DNA of 64,000 bases, taken from the NCBI RefSeq assembly GCF_003063375.1, contig NZ_NERY01000002.1, positions 524,716-588,715 of the forward strand, given 5' to 3'. Made by a program: the position numbers and the translations under genes. Below the pieces are notes generated by a model. The model was not told the origin of the DNA. It ran no database searches and saw only the letters and a program-made list of their open reading frames with translations. Numbering within the stretch: the first letter of the stretch is position 1; every line of letters starts with the position of its first letter. The DNA is from Limnohabitans sp. MMS-10A-178. Its GTDB lineage: Bacteria; Pseudomonadota; Gammaproteobacteria; Burkholderiales; Burkholderiaceae_C. This document shows, piece after piece, positions 45,325 through 55,056 of this stretch.

Positions 45325-47502
45325 ATGAGTTCTAAAGATATCAAATTTATTCGGGTAACCCACTTGAAGGGTCCGAATATTTGGACTTACCGCCCCGTTC
45401 TAGAAGCTTGGATCGACATCGGCGATTTAGAAGATTGCCCCTCCAACGTGCTCCCCGGCTTCAACGAGCGCCTGCAAGAAATGTTGCCTGGCCTCATTGA
45501 ACACCGATGCAGTGTGGGCGAAAGAGGCGGGTTTTTGCAGCGATTGGTCGAAGGCACTTGGCCTGGTCACATCATGGAGCATGTGGCGTTGGAACTGCAA
45601 AACCGTGCGGGCATGCAAACCGGTTTTGGCAAAGCCCGTGAAGCCGGCCCCCGCGGTATTTACAAGGTGGTCATTCGCACTCGCAACGAAACCGTCAGTC
45701 GCGTTGCCATTCAAGCCGCTCGTGACTTGGTCATGGCTGCCATTGAAAACCGCCCCTTCCCAGTCAAGGATGTCATTGCCAACCTCACCCAAATGGTTGA
45801 CCGTTTGTGCATTGGCCCTAGTACCGCCTGCATTGTCGATGCGGCTGCAGATCGAAATATCCCCGCCATTCGCCTGAACGACGGCAATTTGGTTCAACTG
45901 GGTTACGGCGCCAACCAGCGCCGCATCTGGACCGCCGAAACAGACCAAACCAGCGCTATTGCTGAGGGCGTCTCCAAAGACAAAGACCTCACCAAAAGCT
46001 TGCTAGCCAATTGTGGCGTACCCGTGCCCGAAGGACGAATTGTTTCCTCGCCAGCCGAGGCTTGGGAAGCCGCCAAAGAAATTGGCTTGCCCGTTTGCGT
46101 CAAACCAGTCGATGGCAATCATGGGCGCGGCGTATCACTCGAGCTGCGAACCCAAACCGAAATTGAAGCTGCATACCCTTTGGCTAAAGCCGAAGGCAGT
46201 GAGGTTTTGGTTGAACGGCATATTTTGGGTGATGAACATCGCTTGTTGGTGGTTGGCGGCAAAGTTGTGGCGGCCAACAAAGGAGAAGTGGCCAGCATCG
46301 TGGGTGATGGCGTTCACACCGTCGAAGAACTGATCGAAAGCCAAATCAATTCAGACCCGCGCCGCGGCGAAGAAGAAGACTTTCCGCTCGATACTGTTCG
46401 ACTGAAAGACCACACAACAGCCGTTCTCGAACTCAAACGCCAAGGCCTCACAGGTCAAAGCGTTCCAGAAAAAGACCGCCACGTTTTGGTCATGCGCACT
46501 GGCAATATGGCCATGGATGTCACTGATTTGGTCCACCCCGATGTGGCCGAAATGGCTGCTTTGGCAGCCCGCATCGTTGGTTTGGACATTGCAGGTGTCG
46601 ATTTGGTGGCGCAAGATATTTCCAAGCCCATGAAGGCGCAAGGAGCCGCCATCGTTGAAGTCAATGCTGGCCCTGGTCTTCTCATGCACCTCAAGCCTGC
46701 TTCTGGCTCCCCTCGCCCCGTGGGCCAAGCCATTGCAGCGCATTTGTTTGACGACAATTCAGAGCCTCGTATTCCCGTGGTTGGCATCATTGGACAAGAG
46801 AACACCACCGGCACCAGCCACCTCATTGCATGGCTGATGCATTTGCAAGGCCTTCAAACGGGTCTCTCCTCGGCCAAAGGATTGTTTTTGGGCCAACGCT
46901 GCCTTCAAGCACAAAGTGGCATGGAGTGGGAGCCAGCCCAACGTCTCCTCATTAACAGGTCGGTTCAGGCTGCGGTCTTTGAAACCACGGCTCGACACTT
47001 GTTGGCAGAGGGCCTGCCTTACGATCGTTGCCAAGTTGGCGTGATCACCTCCATGCCCAAAGCGGCGGGCCTTGAAGATCTGTACATTCAAAGCGACGAA
47101 CAAATGCCCAATGTGGTGCGTACGCAAATGGACGTTGTGTTGTCACAAGGTATGGCTGTGCTCAATGCGGAAGACGATGAGGTTGCCAATCTGGCTCAGT
47201 ATTGCGATGGCGAAGTGACCTACTTTGCAAGCTCTGAAGATCATCCGCGAATTGTTCAACACCGCAGTGAGAACGGCCGAGTTGTTTTCTGGCGTAAAAA
47301 TCATTTGGTATTGGCACAAGGTCCTCAAGAAATAGAAGCCCTAAACCGCCAGCTGCCCGCCATTGACAAGTTGTTCAAAAACCAACATCTCAATTGCACT
47401 GAAGTGTTGGCTGCCTGTGCAAGTGCTTGGGCCTTGGGCATTCAAACCGACCTCATTCGAGCTGGCATCAAAAGTTTCGGTCAGAGTCCTGGCGCTCACT
47501 GA
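45325..47502 (+). CDS. Cyanophycin synthetase-like protein CphA' with degenerate ligase P-loop
   Basis: A 725-residue paralogue of CphA. The N-terminal domain (IRVTHLKGPNIWTYRPVLEA) and the ATP-grasp domain (KDLTKSLLANCGVPVPEG, VKPVDGNHGRGVSLEL, EVNAGPGLLMHL) look intact, so Arg-addition-type chemistry is possible. In the C-terminal Mur-ligase-like domain the P-loop that should read GTNGKTT is GQENTTGTS (~489), without the Lys. CphA' paralogues are known next to cphA in betaproteobacteria such as Cupriavidus. The ATG at 45325 is chosen because homology to CphA begins there; the open frame upstream (from 45055) is not like any CphA and overlaps the ABC gene. The Shine-Dalgarno sequence is weak. 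Confidence 0.88.
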   Translation: MSSKDIKFIRVTHLKGPNIWTYRPVLEAWIDIGDLEDCPSNVLPGFNERLQEMLPGLIEHRCSVGERGGFLQRLVEGTWPGHIMEHVALELQNRAGMQTGFGKAREAGPRGIYKVVIRTRNETVSRVAIQAARDLVMAAIENRPFPVKDVIANLTQMVDRLCIGPSTACIVDAAADRNIPAIRLNDGNLVQLGYGANQRRIWTAETDQTSAIAEGVSKDKDLTKSLLANCGVPVPEGRIVSSPAEAWEAAKEIGLPVCVKPVDGNHGRGVSLELRTQTEIEAAYPLAKAEGSEVLVERHILGDEHRLLVVGGKVVAANKGEVASIVGDGVHTVEELIESQINSDPRRGEEEDFPLDTVRLKDHTTAVLELKRQGLTGQSVPEKDRHVLVMRTGNMAMDVTDLVHPDVAEMAALAARIVGLDIAGVDLVAQDISKPMKAQGAAIVEVNAGPGLLMHLKPASGSPRPVGQAIAAHLFDDNSEPRIPVVGIIGQENTTGTSHLIAWLMHLQGLQTGLSSAKGLFLGQRCLQAQSGMEWEPAQRLLINRSVQAAVFETTARHLLAEGLPYDRCQVGVITSMPKAAGLEDLYIQSDEQMPNVVRTQMDVVLSQGMAVLNAEDDEVANLAQYCDGEVTYFASSEDHPRIVQHRSENGRVVFWRKNHLVLAQGPQEIEALNRQLPAIDKLFKNQHLNCTEVLAACASAWALGIQTDLIRAGIKSFGQSPGAH

Positions 47503-47549
47503 GCGTCAAGGCAAGACTGCAAGCCCCGCTTCAACCAGGACACAGTTTC

Positions 47550-50135
47550 ATGGAAGTTTCTAGAATTCGAGCTTTGCGGGGCCCCAATTTATGGAGTCGC
47601 CAAACCAGCATTGAGGCCATAGTGAGCTGCGAGCCCCACGAGCGGGCCATGATGCCGGGCAATGAGTTCGAAAAGCAATTGAGGCGAATTTTCCCAGCCG
47701 TCGGCCCCCTTGAGGGCTCAAGACCTGGGGAGCCTGCCAGCATGGCCCATGCCCTCGAAAAAATTACCCTGAGTTTGCAAAACCAAGCAGGCTGTCAGGT
47801 CACTTTCAGTCGAACAACGGCCACTGAAGAAGAAGGCATCTACCAAGTAGTTGTTCAATACACCGAAGAAGATGTGGGCAGATTGGCGCTAAGTTGGGCA
47901 GAGAAGCTATGTCAGGCTGTCAAGCAGCAGACCACTTACGATTTGAATCAAGCACTGAGCGAACTTCGAGATTTGGATGAAGATGTCCGACTCGGACCGT
48001 CCACGGGCTCTATCGTCGACGCAGCAGTTTTGAAAGGCATACCCTTCCGCCGCCTCACTGAGGGCAGCATGGTTCAGTTTGGCTGGGGCAGCAAGCAGCG
48101 CCGCATTCAAGCCGCAGAAACAGACACAACCAGCGCCATTGCTGAATCGATTGCCCAAGACAAGGATCTCACAAAGTCTTTGTTGTTGGCTGCCGGTGTG
48201 CCTGTTCCCATTGGCAGGCCTGCCAAAGACTTAGAAGACGCATGGCAAATTGCTCAAAGCATTGGGCTGCCCGTGGTGGTCAAACCCCAAGATGGCAATC
48301 AGGGCAAAGGCGTCACGGTCAACATCGTAGAACGCGACTTGTTCAATCAGGCTTACGAAACAGCCGCTCGCTATGGCGAAGTCTTGGTAGAAAAATTCCT
48401 GCCGGGTAGCGACTACCGCTTGTTGGTCGTGGGCAACAAATTGGTTGCTGCTGCCAGACGCGAACCACCTTTGGTTGTGGGCGATGGCACCCACACCGTG
48501 AAAGAGCTGGTTGACAAAGTCAATGCCGACCCAAGGCGTGGCGATGGTCATTCCACATCACTGACCAAAATCAAGTTCGATGACATTGCCATTGGCCGAC
48601 TAAAGTTACAAGATCTAGAGCCCAACTCTGTGCCAGAAAAAGGCAGGCGCGTGATCTTACGCAACAACGCCAATTTGTCTACAGGTGGAACAGCCACCGA
48701 TGTCACTGACGATGTGCACGCTGCGGTGGCTGCACGCGTTGTGGCCGCAGCTCAAATGGTGGGCGTTGACATTTGTGGTGTTGACGTCGTTTGCGAATCC
48801 GTTTTAAAACCACTTGAAGAACAAAACGGTGGCGTGGTCGAAGTCAATGCAGCACCCGGCTTGCGCATGCACATCAGCCCCTCTTTTGGCAAAGGCCGCA
48901 ATGTTGGCAAAGCAGTGATCGACCACATGTTCCCCAACGGCGACAATGGGCGAATTCCAATCATTGCCGTGACCGGCACCAATGGCAAAACAACCACTGT
49001 TCGCCTCACCGCCCACCTTCTGAAGGCCAACCATTTGCGGGTTGGCATGACCAACACCGATGGTGTGTACGTCAATGGCCGTCAAATTGACGATGGCGAT
49101 TGCAGCGGCCCCCGCAGTGCTCGCAATGTCTTGATGCATCCCGATGTCGATGCAGCTGTTTTTGAAACTGCGCGTGGCGGCTTGCTGCGCGAAGGCTTGG
49201 CCTTCGATCGCTGCCAAGTTGCCATCGTGACCAACATGGGTTCTGGCGACCACTTAGGCCTTAACTACATCACCACCTTAGAAGACCTGTCAGTTTTAAA
49301 GCGCGTCATTGTTTTGAATGTAGCGCCCGACGGCATGGCCGTGTTGAATGCTGCCGACCCTCAAGTTGCCATGATGGCCAATATGTGTCCGGGCAATGTC
49401 ACCTTCTTTGCACTCGATCCTCATCAGCCTGTTTTGGCCACTCACCGAGCGCAAGGCAAGCGCGTGGTTTACACAGAAAATGGCAGCATTGTTGCGCAAC
49501 AAGGCAAAAAGTCTTTCCGCATTCCACTCAGTGATGTGCCTCTTACGCGCCAAGGTCAAATTGGTTTTCAAACTGAAAACGTCATCGCTGCTGTAGCGGC
49601 AGCTTGGGCCGTCAATGTGCCATGGGAAACCATTGCACAAGGCCTGTCAACATTCATCAGCGACATTCAGGGTGTGCCCGGGCGCTTCAATGTTTTTGAC
49701 TACAAGGGCGCCACCTTGATTGCCGACTACGGCCACAACCCCGATGCCATTCAAGCATTGGTTCATGCCGTAGACAACATGCCCGCTCAAAAACGTGTGG
49801 TGGTCATCAGTGGTGCCGGCGATCGTCGCGATCAAGACATTCGAGATCAAACTCAAATTTTAGGCACCGCATTTGACGAAGTAATCTTGTACCAAGATGC
49901 CTGCCAGCGCGGCCGCAGTGACGGCGAAGTCATCCAACTGCTTCGAGAAGGTTTGGCTGGTGCAGCACGCACAACCCACGTTCAAGACATTCAGGGCGAG
50001 TTCAATGCCATCGATACTGCTTTGGCGCGCTTATCGGCTGGCGACCTTTGCCTCATCTTAATTGATCAAGTTGAAGCAGCTCTGGCCTACATTCAAGGCA
50101 AAGTGAATGAAACTCAACTGACCGCAACTAAGTGA
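47550..50135 (+). CDS. cphA: Cyanophycin synthetase CphA
   Basis: An 861-residue enzyme that polymerises Asp and Arg into cyanophycin, a nitrogen-storage granule. N-domain: VSRIRALRGPNLWSRQTSIE. ATP-grasp domain (adds Arg): KDLTKSLLLAAGVPVPIG, VKPQDGNQGKGVTVN, EVNAAPGLRMH. Mur-ligase-like domain (adds Asp): P-loop GTNGKTTTVRLTAHLL (~475), then FETARGGLLREGLAFD. All three motifs are intact, in contrast to the upstream paralogue. AGGA precedes the ATG at 47550, which lies 47 bases behind cphA'. No cyanophycinase gene (cphB) is in the window. Confidence 0.95.
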   Translation: MEVSRIRALRGPNLWSRQTSIEAIVSCEPHERAMMPGNEFEKQLRRIFPAVGPLEGSRPGEPASMAHALEKITLSLQNQAGCQVTFSRTTATEEEGIYQVVVQYTEEDVGRLALSWAEKLCQAVKQQTTYDLNQALSELRDLDEDVRLGPSTGSIVDAAVLKGIPFRRLTEGSMVQFGWGSKQRRIQAAETDTTSAIAESIAQDKDLTKSLLLAAGVPVPIGRPAKDLEDAWQIAQSIGLPVVVKPQDGNQGKGVTVNIVERDLFNQAYETAARYGEVLVEKFLPGSDYRLLVVGNKLVAAARREPPLVVGDGTHTVKELVDKVNADPRRGDGHSTSLTKIKFDDIAIGRLKLQDLEPNSVPEKGRRVILRNNANLSTGGTATDVTDDVHAAVAARVVAAAQMVGVDICGVDVVCESVLKPLEEQNGGVVEVNAAPGLRMHISPSFGKGRNVGKAVIDHMFPNGDNGRIPIIAVTGTNGKTTTVRLTAHLLKANHLRVGMTNTDGVYVNGRQIDDGDCSGPRSARNVLMHPDVDAAVFETARGGLLREGLAFDRCQVAIVTNMGSGDHLGLNYITTLEDLSVLKRVIVLNVAPDGMAVLNAADPQVAMMANMCPGNVTFFALDPHQPVLATHRAQGKRVVYTENGSIVAQQGKKSFRIPLSDVPLTRQGQIGFQTENVIAAVAAAWAVNVPWETIAQGLSTFISDIQGVPGRFNVFDYKGATLIADYGHNPDAIQALVHAVDNMPAQKRVVVISGAGDRRDQDIRDQTQILGTAFDEVILYQDACQRGRSDGEVIQLLREGLAGAARTTHVQDIQGEFNAIDTALARLSAGDLCLILIDQVEAALAYIQGKVNETQLTATK

Positions 50136-51243
50136 GCAAGATCACGCCAGTGAAGGTTGCAATCAAAGTGCCAACCCACTGAAAGTATCTTCTCCAAGTT
50201 GGATGAGGCACCTCAACCTGCTCATACAGTAAACGTCCGAGCCAAATTGACAGGGCGAATGAAACAAACAAGCCAGCCACATTGATGGCCGTATTTTCTG
50301 GCCATACATTGAAAACCAGCGCACTGACAAGCAAACTGACGCTGAAGTGAATGAGAAAAATAGCGTAAGAAGCGCTGGAGAGATGTCGAATCCAATTCAA
50401 TTTGAGTCGCTCAATCGGTTTGCTTTGATAGGCCTCATAACAACACAACAAAACAGCCGTGCCGATAGCCAATATCAATCTGCTTCTTGGATGATAGGCT
50501 GTGGCCAAAGCACCCAACACCATGATCAAAAGAGCAAGACTTGTAAAGTTGATTTTCATGTCTGCTTGGCGCCAGGCTCCAACACACAAACCCAAACCGT
50601 AAGCACCAAAAAAATACAGCCCCCACATATCACCTGAGGGGTTCAAGTTCCAAACAAACATGGCACTCAGTGTGAGCATCAACCAAAGGCCCAAGGCCTT
50701 GCGAATCAGAGACCCCCGACCCGAAAATCGGTGCCATGCATGGGCAAGCCATGCGCCAATCAGGGCCAATGCAAAAAGCTGAAAATCAATGGCAACATAC
50801 CAAACGCCAGCCGAAAATGCTTCCATTCTGAGCACATCTTGGAGCAACAAAATATGCGCCATCACTTGCAAACCAGTTGGTTCTTGTGAAAGCGAAGAAT
50901 GATCAAAGTAAGGTCGAACCAGCGCTGTGACAGCAACAGCCACGCTCAAGGCTGCTAGCAAAGGAATGACCAATCGCAGATAGCGGGCAAGCAACTTGGC
51001 CCACATTTCAGCGCTTGTCTGAGGCATTGAAGCTGACAAAGACTTGGCCGTTAAGTATCCTCCGATGACCAAAAAAACTTGTACCGCCCACAATGCGTAA
51101 GAGCGCAAAAAAACCTCAAGCTGAGGCAGCCATTCTGCCAACTTGGCAGCCATGGGACTGTACAGTGCCAAGTGGTGCCACACAATGAGCACGCAAGCCA
51201 AAACCTTCAAGAGGTCAATGAATTCCGAACGCTCAGACTTCAA
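50128..51243 (-). CDS. Acyltransferase 3 family membrane protein (OafA/YrhL-like)
   Basis: A 371-residue integral membrane O-acyltransferase with about ten helices. EFIDLLKVLACVLIVWHHLAL (split, ~7-27) has the catalytic-site His of the family, and VFLVIGGYLTAKSL (~56) the second conserved loop. Such enzymes acylate sugars of surface polysaccharides or other exported molecules. The gene overlaps the 3' end of convergent cphA by 8 bases. It is probably the last gene of the etfBA/acyl-CoA dehydrogenase strand, with 17 bases between it and the nitronate monooxygenase gene. Confidence 0.87.
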   Translation of the reverse strand: MKSERSEFIDLLKVLACVLIVWHHLALYSPMAAKLAEWLPQLEVFLRSYALWAVQVFLVIGGYLTAKSLSASMPQTSAEMWAKLLARYLRLVIPLLAALSVAVAVTALVRPYFDHSSLSQEPTGLQVMAHILLLQDVLRMEAFSAGVWYVAIDFQLFALALIGAWLAHAWHRFSGRGSLIRKALGLWLMLTLSAMFVWNLNPSGDMWGLYFFGAYGLGLCVGAWRQADMKINFTSLALLIMVLGALATAYHPRSRLILAIGTAVLLCCYEAYQSKPIERLKLNWIRHLSSASYAIFLIHFSVSLLVSALVFNVWPENTAINVAGLFVSFALSIWLGRLLYEQVEVPHPTWRRYFQWVGTLIATFTGVILLT

Positions 51244-51260
51244 AACAATTGCTGCAGAAA

Positions 51261-52214
51261 TTAAAGTGACAATCTAGCGCGAGCAGCTGCGTACTCTGTC
51301 TTGATTTTGGCAACGCGCTCGGCTGTACTGACCACAGCATCGATGGCACCAATGCCCTGACCACAGCCCCAAATATCTTTCCACGCTTTTTTGGCATCAC
51401 CACCAAAGTTCATGGCCGAGGGATCAGACACGGGCAAGTTGGCAGGATCTAATCCAGCCGCTTTGATGGAAGGCGCCAAATAATTGCCATGCACACCCGT
51501 GAACAAATTGCTGTAAACAATGTCATCTGAATTGCAATCGACAATGGCTTGCTTGTAGTCTTCGGCAGCACGGGCCTCATGGGTTGCAATGAAGGCAGAG
51601 CCAATATAAGCAAAGTCTGCTCCCATGGCTTGCGCCGCTAAAACAGCATCGCCGCTGGCAATTGATCCAGACAGAGCAATGGGGCCGTCAAACCACTGGC
51701 GAATTTCTTGGATCAATGCAAAGGGACTTTTTTCACCAGCATGTCCCCCCGCACCTGCCGCGACAGCAATCAAACCATCTGCGCCTTTTTCAATGGCTTT
51801 TCTCGCAAATTTGTTGTTGATGATGTCGTGCAAAACAATACCGCCGTAGCTGTGTGCCGCTTGGTTGATGTCTTCTCGTGCGCCCAAGGAGGTAATGATG
51901 ATGGGCACTTTGTACTTCACACACATCGCCATGTCGTGCTCTAAGCGATCATTGCTCTTGTGCACAATTTGATTGATGGCAAAAGGCGCTGCAGGCTTGT
52001 CGGGATTGGCTTTGTTGTAAGCCGCCAAAGTTTCTGTGATTTCAATCAACCACTCTTCCAACTGTTCTGCAGGGCGCGCATTCAAAGCAGGCATTGAGCC
52101 CACCACTCCAGCCTTGCATTGCTCAATGACCAACTTGGGATTGCTGATGATGAACAAGGGCGATGCAATTACCGGGAACGGTAAATTGGCCAAAACGGCA
52201 GGTAATTTCGACAT
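51261..52214 (-). CDS. Nitronate monooxygenase, second copy
   Basis: A 317-residue FMN-dependent enzyme of the 2-nitropropane dioxygenase family, of a different subtype from that at 20214-21176: it begins FPVIASPLFIISNPKLVIEQ (~13-32). The flavin phosphate site is GPIALSGSIASGDAVLAAQA with GADFAYIGSAFIAT (~196-209). VAAGAGGHAGEKSPF (~151) holds the His. It lies behind an acyl-CoA dehydrogenase gene, a common pairing in Burkholderiales. The physiological substrate is unknown. Confidence 0.87.
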   Translation of the reverse strand: MSKLPAVLANLPFPVIASPLFIISNPKLVIEQCKAGVVGSMPALNARPAEQLEEWLIEITETLAAYNKANPDKPAAPFAINQIVHKSNDRLEHDMAMCVKYKVPIIITSLGAREDINQAAHSYGGIVLHDIINNKFARKAIEKGADGLIAVAAGAGGHAGEKSPFALIQEIRQWFDGPIALSGSIASGDAVLAAQAMGADFAYIGSAFIATHEARAAEDYKQAIVDCNSDDIVYSNLFTGVHGNYLAPSIKAAGLDPANLPVSDPSAMNFGGDAKKAWKDIWGCGQGIGAIDAVVSTAERVAKIKTEYAAARARLSL

Positions 52215-52256
52215 GAAGTCTCCAGTGATTTGAATGTAAAAAAGCAGTTGTCGATT

Positions 52257-54047
52257 TTAGAAAGCTTCTAGCGCCAGCTCTGTCACGCACTTTGCACCTT
52301 CAACGATGCTGTCGCGTAAACCCGGTGCACGGCTGAGCAAATGATCAGCATAGAAACGCGCTGTGGTGATCTTTGCCTCCATGAACGCTTTGTCATTGCC
52401 TTGCTCAATTTGCGACAAAGCCACCAACAAGGCACGACCCATTTGCCAGCCCGCCATCAAATTGCCCGTCAGCATCAAATAAGGCACGCTACCTGCAAAA
52501 ACATCATTTGGGTTGGCTTTGGTGTTGCCCGCTACAAAATGAACCACATCCAAGAATGCCAAACGAGCGGCTTTCAAGCGACGACCCACCGCTTGTGCGT
52601 CGGCATGGGCGTTGGTCAAAAGTTCATTTTCAGTTTGTTCAACTTGACCAGCCAATGCCTTGGCAGTTTGACCGCCGTCACGGGCCGTTTTGCGGCCCAC
52701 CAAGTCATTGGCTTGAATGGCTGTGGTGCCTTCGTAAATGGTCAAAATTTTGGCATCGCGATAGTACTGGGCAGCGCCGGTTTCTTCAATGAAACCCATG
52801 CCCCCATGAACTTGAATGCCAAGTGATGTCACTTCCAAACTCATCTCGGTGCTATAGCCTTTGACCAGCGGCACCATGAATTCGTAGAACAGTGCATTTT
52901 GTTTGCGCACTTCTGCATCGGGGTGGTGGTGGGCCGCATCATAGGCAGCTGCAGCCACTGTGGCCAATGCGCGGCATCCTTCAGTGCTGGCGCGCATGGT
53001 CATGAGCATGCGCTTTACGTCAGGGTGGTGAATGATGGGAGCAGAAGTGTTCATGCTGCCATCGACAGGACGGCTTTGCACGCGGTCTTTGGCGTACTGA
53101 ACGGCCTTTTGATATGAACGCTCTGCAATGGCAATGCCTTGAACACCCACGGCGTATCTCGCAGCATTCATCATGATGAACATGTACTCGAGGCCGCGGT
53201 TTTCTTCGCCCACCAAGAAACCAATGGCACCACCGTTGTCGCCGTATTGCAGCACGGCTGTAGGGCTGGCCTTGATGCCCATTTTGTGTTCAATGCTCAC
53301 ACAGTGAACATCGTTGCGATTGCCTAGGCTGCCATCGCCATTCACCATGAACTTAGGCACCACAAACAAGCTGATGCCCTTCACGCCTTCGGGCGCACCT
53401 TGCACACGGGCCAACACCAAATGCACGATGTTGTCGGCCATGTCGTGCTCACCATAAGTGATGTAAATTTTGGTGCCAAATACTTTGTAGGTGCCATCGG
53501 GCAAAGGCTCTGCACGCGTGCGCACCAGTGCCAAATCAGAGCCCGCTTGGGGCTCAGTCAAATTCATGGTTCCAGTCCACTCACCAGAGATGAGCTTTTC
53601 TAGGTAAATGTTTTTCAAATCGTCAGAGCCCGCCGTCAGAAGTGCTTCAATGGCACCATCTGTGAGCAAGGGGCACAATGCAAAACTCATGTTGGCCGAG
53701 TTGAGCATTTCGCCGCATGCAGCACCAATGGTTTTGGGCAAACCTTGTCCGCCAAAATCGGTGGGGTGCTGTAAACCTTGCCAGCCGCCTTCGCCGTACT
53801 GCTTGAATGCTTCTTTAAATCCTGGAGTGGTTTTCACAGCACCATTGGCAAACGCCGATGGGTTTTTGTCGCCTTCCCAGTTCAGGGGTGCAATCACGTC
53901 TTGGTTCAACTTGGCACATTCTTCGAGCACCGCTTGCGCTGTTTCCATGCCAGCATCTTCAAAACCTGGCATTTGCGCCACTTGGTCAATTCGGGCCAAG
54001 TGTTCAATGTTGAAAAGCATGTCTTTCAGGGGGGCAACGTAGCTCAT
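52257..54047 (-). CDS. Acyl-CoA dehydrogenase (AcdA/FadE-like)
   Basis: A 596-residue FAD-dependent dehydrogenase similar in layout to the one in the ferulate operon. FAD-binding TMNLTEPQAGSDLALVRT (~163-180), YITYGEHDMADNIVHLVLAR, and catalytic Glu in IYEGTTAIQANDLVGRK. The ATG at 54047 has GGAG at 6 bases. It likely takes fatty acyl-CoA substrates and feeds electrons to the ETF encoded upstream. A hairpin terminator stands between etfA and this gene, so part of the transcripts stop before it. Confidence 0.9.
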   Translation of the reverse strand: MSYVAPLKDMLFNIEHLARIDQVAQMPGFEDAGMETAQAVLEECAKLNQDVIAPLNWEGDKNPSAFANGAVKTTPGFKEAFKQYGEGGWQGLQHPTDFGGQGLPKTIGAACGEMLNSANMSFALCPLLTDGAIEALLTAGSDDLKNIYLEKLISGEWTGTMNLTEPQAGSDLALVRTRAEPLPDGTYKVFGTKIYITYGEHDMADNIVHLVLARVQGAPEGVKGISLFVVPKFMVNGDGSLGNRNDVHCVSIEHKMGIKASPTAVLQYGDNGGAIGFLVGEENRGLEYMFIMMNAARYAVGVQGIAIAERSYQKAVQYAKDRVQSRPVDGSMNTSAPIIHHPDVKRMLMTMRASTEGCRALATVAAAAYDAAHHHPDAEVRKQNALFYEFMVPLVKGYSTEMSLEVTSLGIQVHGGMGFIEETGAAQYYRDAKILTIYEGTTAIQANDLVGRKTARDGGQTAKALAGQVEQTENELLTNAHADAQAVGRRLKAARLAFLDVVHFVAGNTKANPNDVFAGSVPYLMLTGNLMAGWQMGRALLVALSQIEQGNDKAFMEAKITTARFYADHLLSRAPGLRDSIVEGAKCVTELALEAF

Positions 54048-54060
54048 ATCATTCTCCGAA

Positions 54061-54091
54061 TAAAAGAAAGGCACCTCAAAGGATGCCTTTC
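54061..54091 (-). terminator. Terminator/attenuator between etfA and the acyl-CoA dehydrogenase gene
   Basis: On the minus strand GAAAGGCA (54091-54084) pairs with TGCCTTTC (54073-54066) around a 10-base loop, then TTTTA follows. The 8-bp stem with a short T-run lies in the 74-base gap, so it probably reduces read-through rather than fully separating the genes. Confidence 0.65.
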
Positions 54092-54121
54092 AAAATCAAA
54101 AATAAGTTCAAATCAAACGCA

Positions 54122-55054
54122 TCACAAAGCGTTGACCAATTCAGGCACAGCCGCAAACAAATCGGCTTCCAAACCATAATCGGCCACGCTAAAAATAGGC
54201 GCTTCGGGGTCTTTGTTGATGGCCACAATAACCTTGCTGTCTTTCATACCAGCCAAGTGCTGAATGGCACCAGAAATACCGCAGGCCACATACAACTGAG
54301 GTGCCACAATCTTGCCGGTTTGGCCTACTTGCCAATCGTTAGGGGCATAACCCGCATCCACTGCTGCGCGGCTGGCTCCCATGGCGGCACCCAGCTTATC
54401 GGCCAGTGGCGTGATCACTTCAGCAAACTTTTCTGCACTGCCCAAAGCACGACCACCAGAAACAATGACCTTGGCTGCAGTCAATTCAGGACGATCGTTC
54501 TTGGCAATTTCGCTGCCCTTGAATGTGCTCTTGCCGCTGTCGGCAGTGGCAGCCGCCGTTTCTATATTGGCTGAACCTCCTGTGGCCGCTGCTGCATCAA
54601 AACCAGTGGTGCGAACTGTTAGCACTTTGACTGCATCTTTGCTTTGCACCGTGGCAATGGCATTGCCTGCATAAATGGGACGCTCGAAAGTATCGGCTGA
54701 AATCACCAAAGTAACGTCGCTCAATTGCGCCACATCCAATTTGGCAGCAACGCGAGGTGCCACATTTTTACCGGCAGCTGTTGCAGGGAACAAGATGTGT
54801 GTGTAGTTGCCAGCAATGGCCAACACTTGGGTGGCCACGTTTTCAGCCAAGCCATGCGCCAGACCTTCTGCATCAGCGTGAATCACTTTGGACACGCCTG
54901 CAATTTGTGCAGCTGCTTGGGCTGCGGCACCAGCGTTGTGGCCCGCCACCAAAACGTGCACATCACCACCGCAAGCCACAGCGGCTGTGACGGTGTTCAA
55001 TGTTGCACCTTTGATGGATGCGTTGTCGTGTTCTGCAATAACCAATGAAGCCAT
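54122..55054 (-). CDS. etfA: Electron transfer flavoprotein alpha subunit
   Basis: A 310-residue subunit that, with EtfB, accepts electrons from acyl-CoA dehydrogenases and passes them to ETF-quinone oxidoreductase. The C-terminal FAD-binding region shows GGRALGSAEKF (~200-210), GASRAAVDAGYAPNDWQVGQ (~229-248), and YVACGISGAIQHLAGM with INKDPEAPIF. The N-terminal part is an Ala-rich Rossmann-like domain. Two bases behind etfB. Confidence 0.96.
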   Translation of the reverse strand: MASLVIAEHDNASIKGATLNTVTAAVACGGDVHVLVAGHNAGAAAQAAAQIAGVSKVIHADAEGLAHGLAENVATQVLAIAGNYTHILFPATAAGKNVAPRVAAKLDVAQLSDVTLVISADTFERPIYAGNAIATVQSKDAVKVLTVRTTGFDAAAATGGSANIETAAATADSGKSTFKGSEIAKNDRPELTAAKVIVSGGRALGSAEKFAEVITPLADKLGAAMGASRAAVDAGYAPNDWQVGQTGKIVAPQLYVACGISGAIQHLAGMKDSKVIVAINKDPEAPIFSVADYGLEADLFAAVPELVNAL

Positions 55055-55056
55055 GA

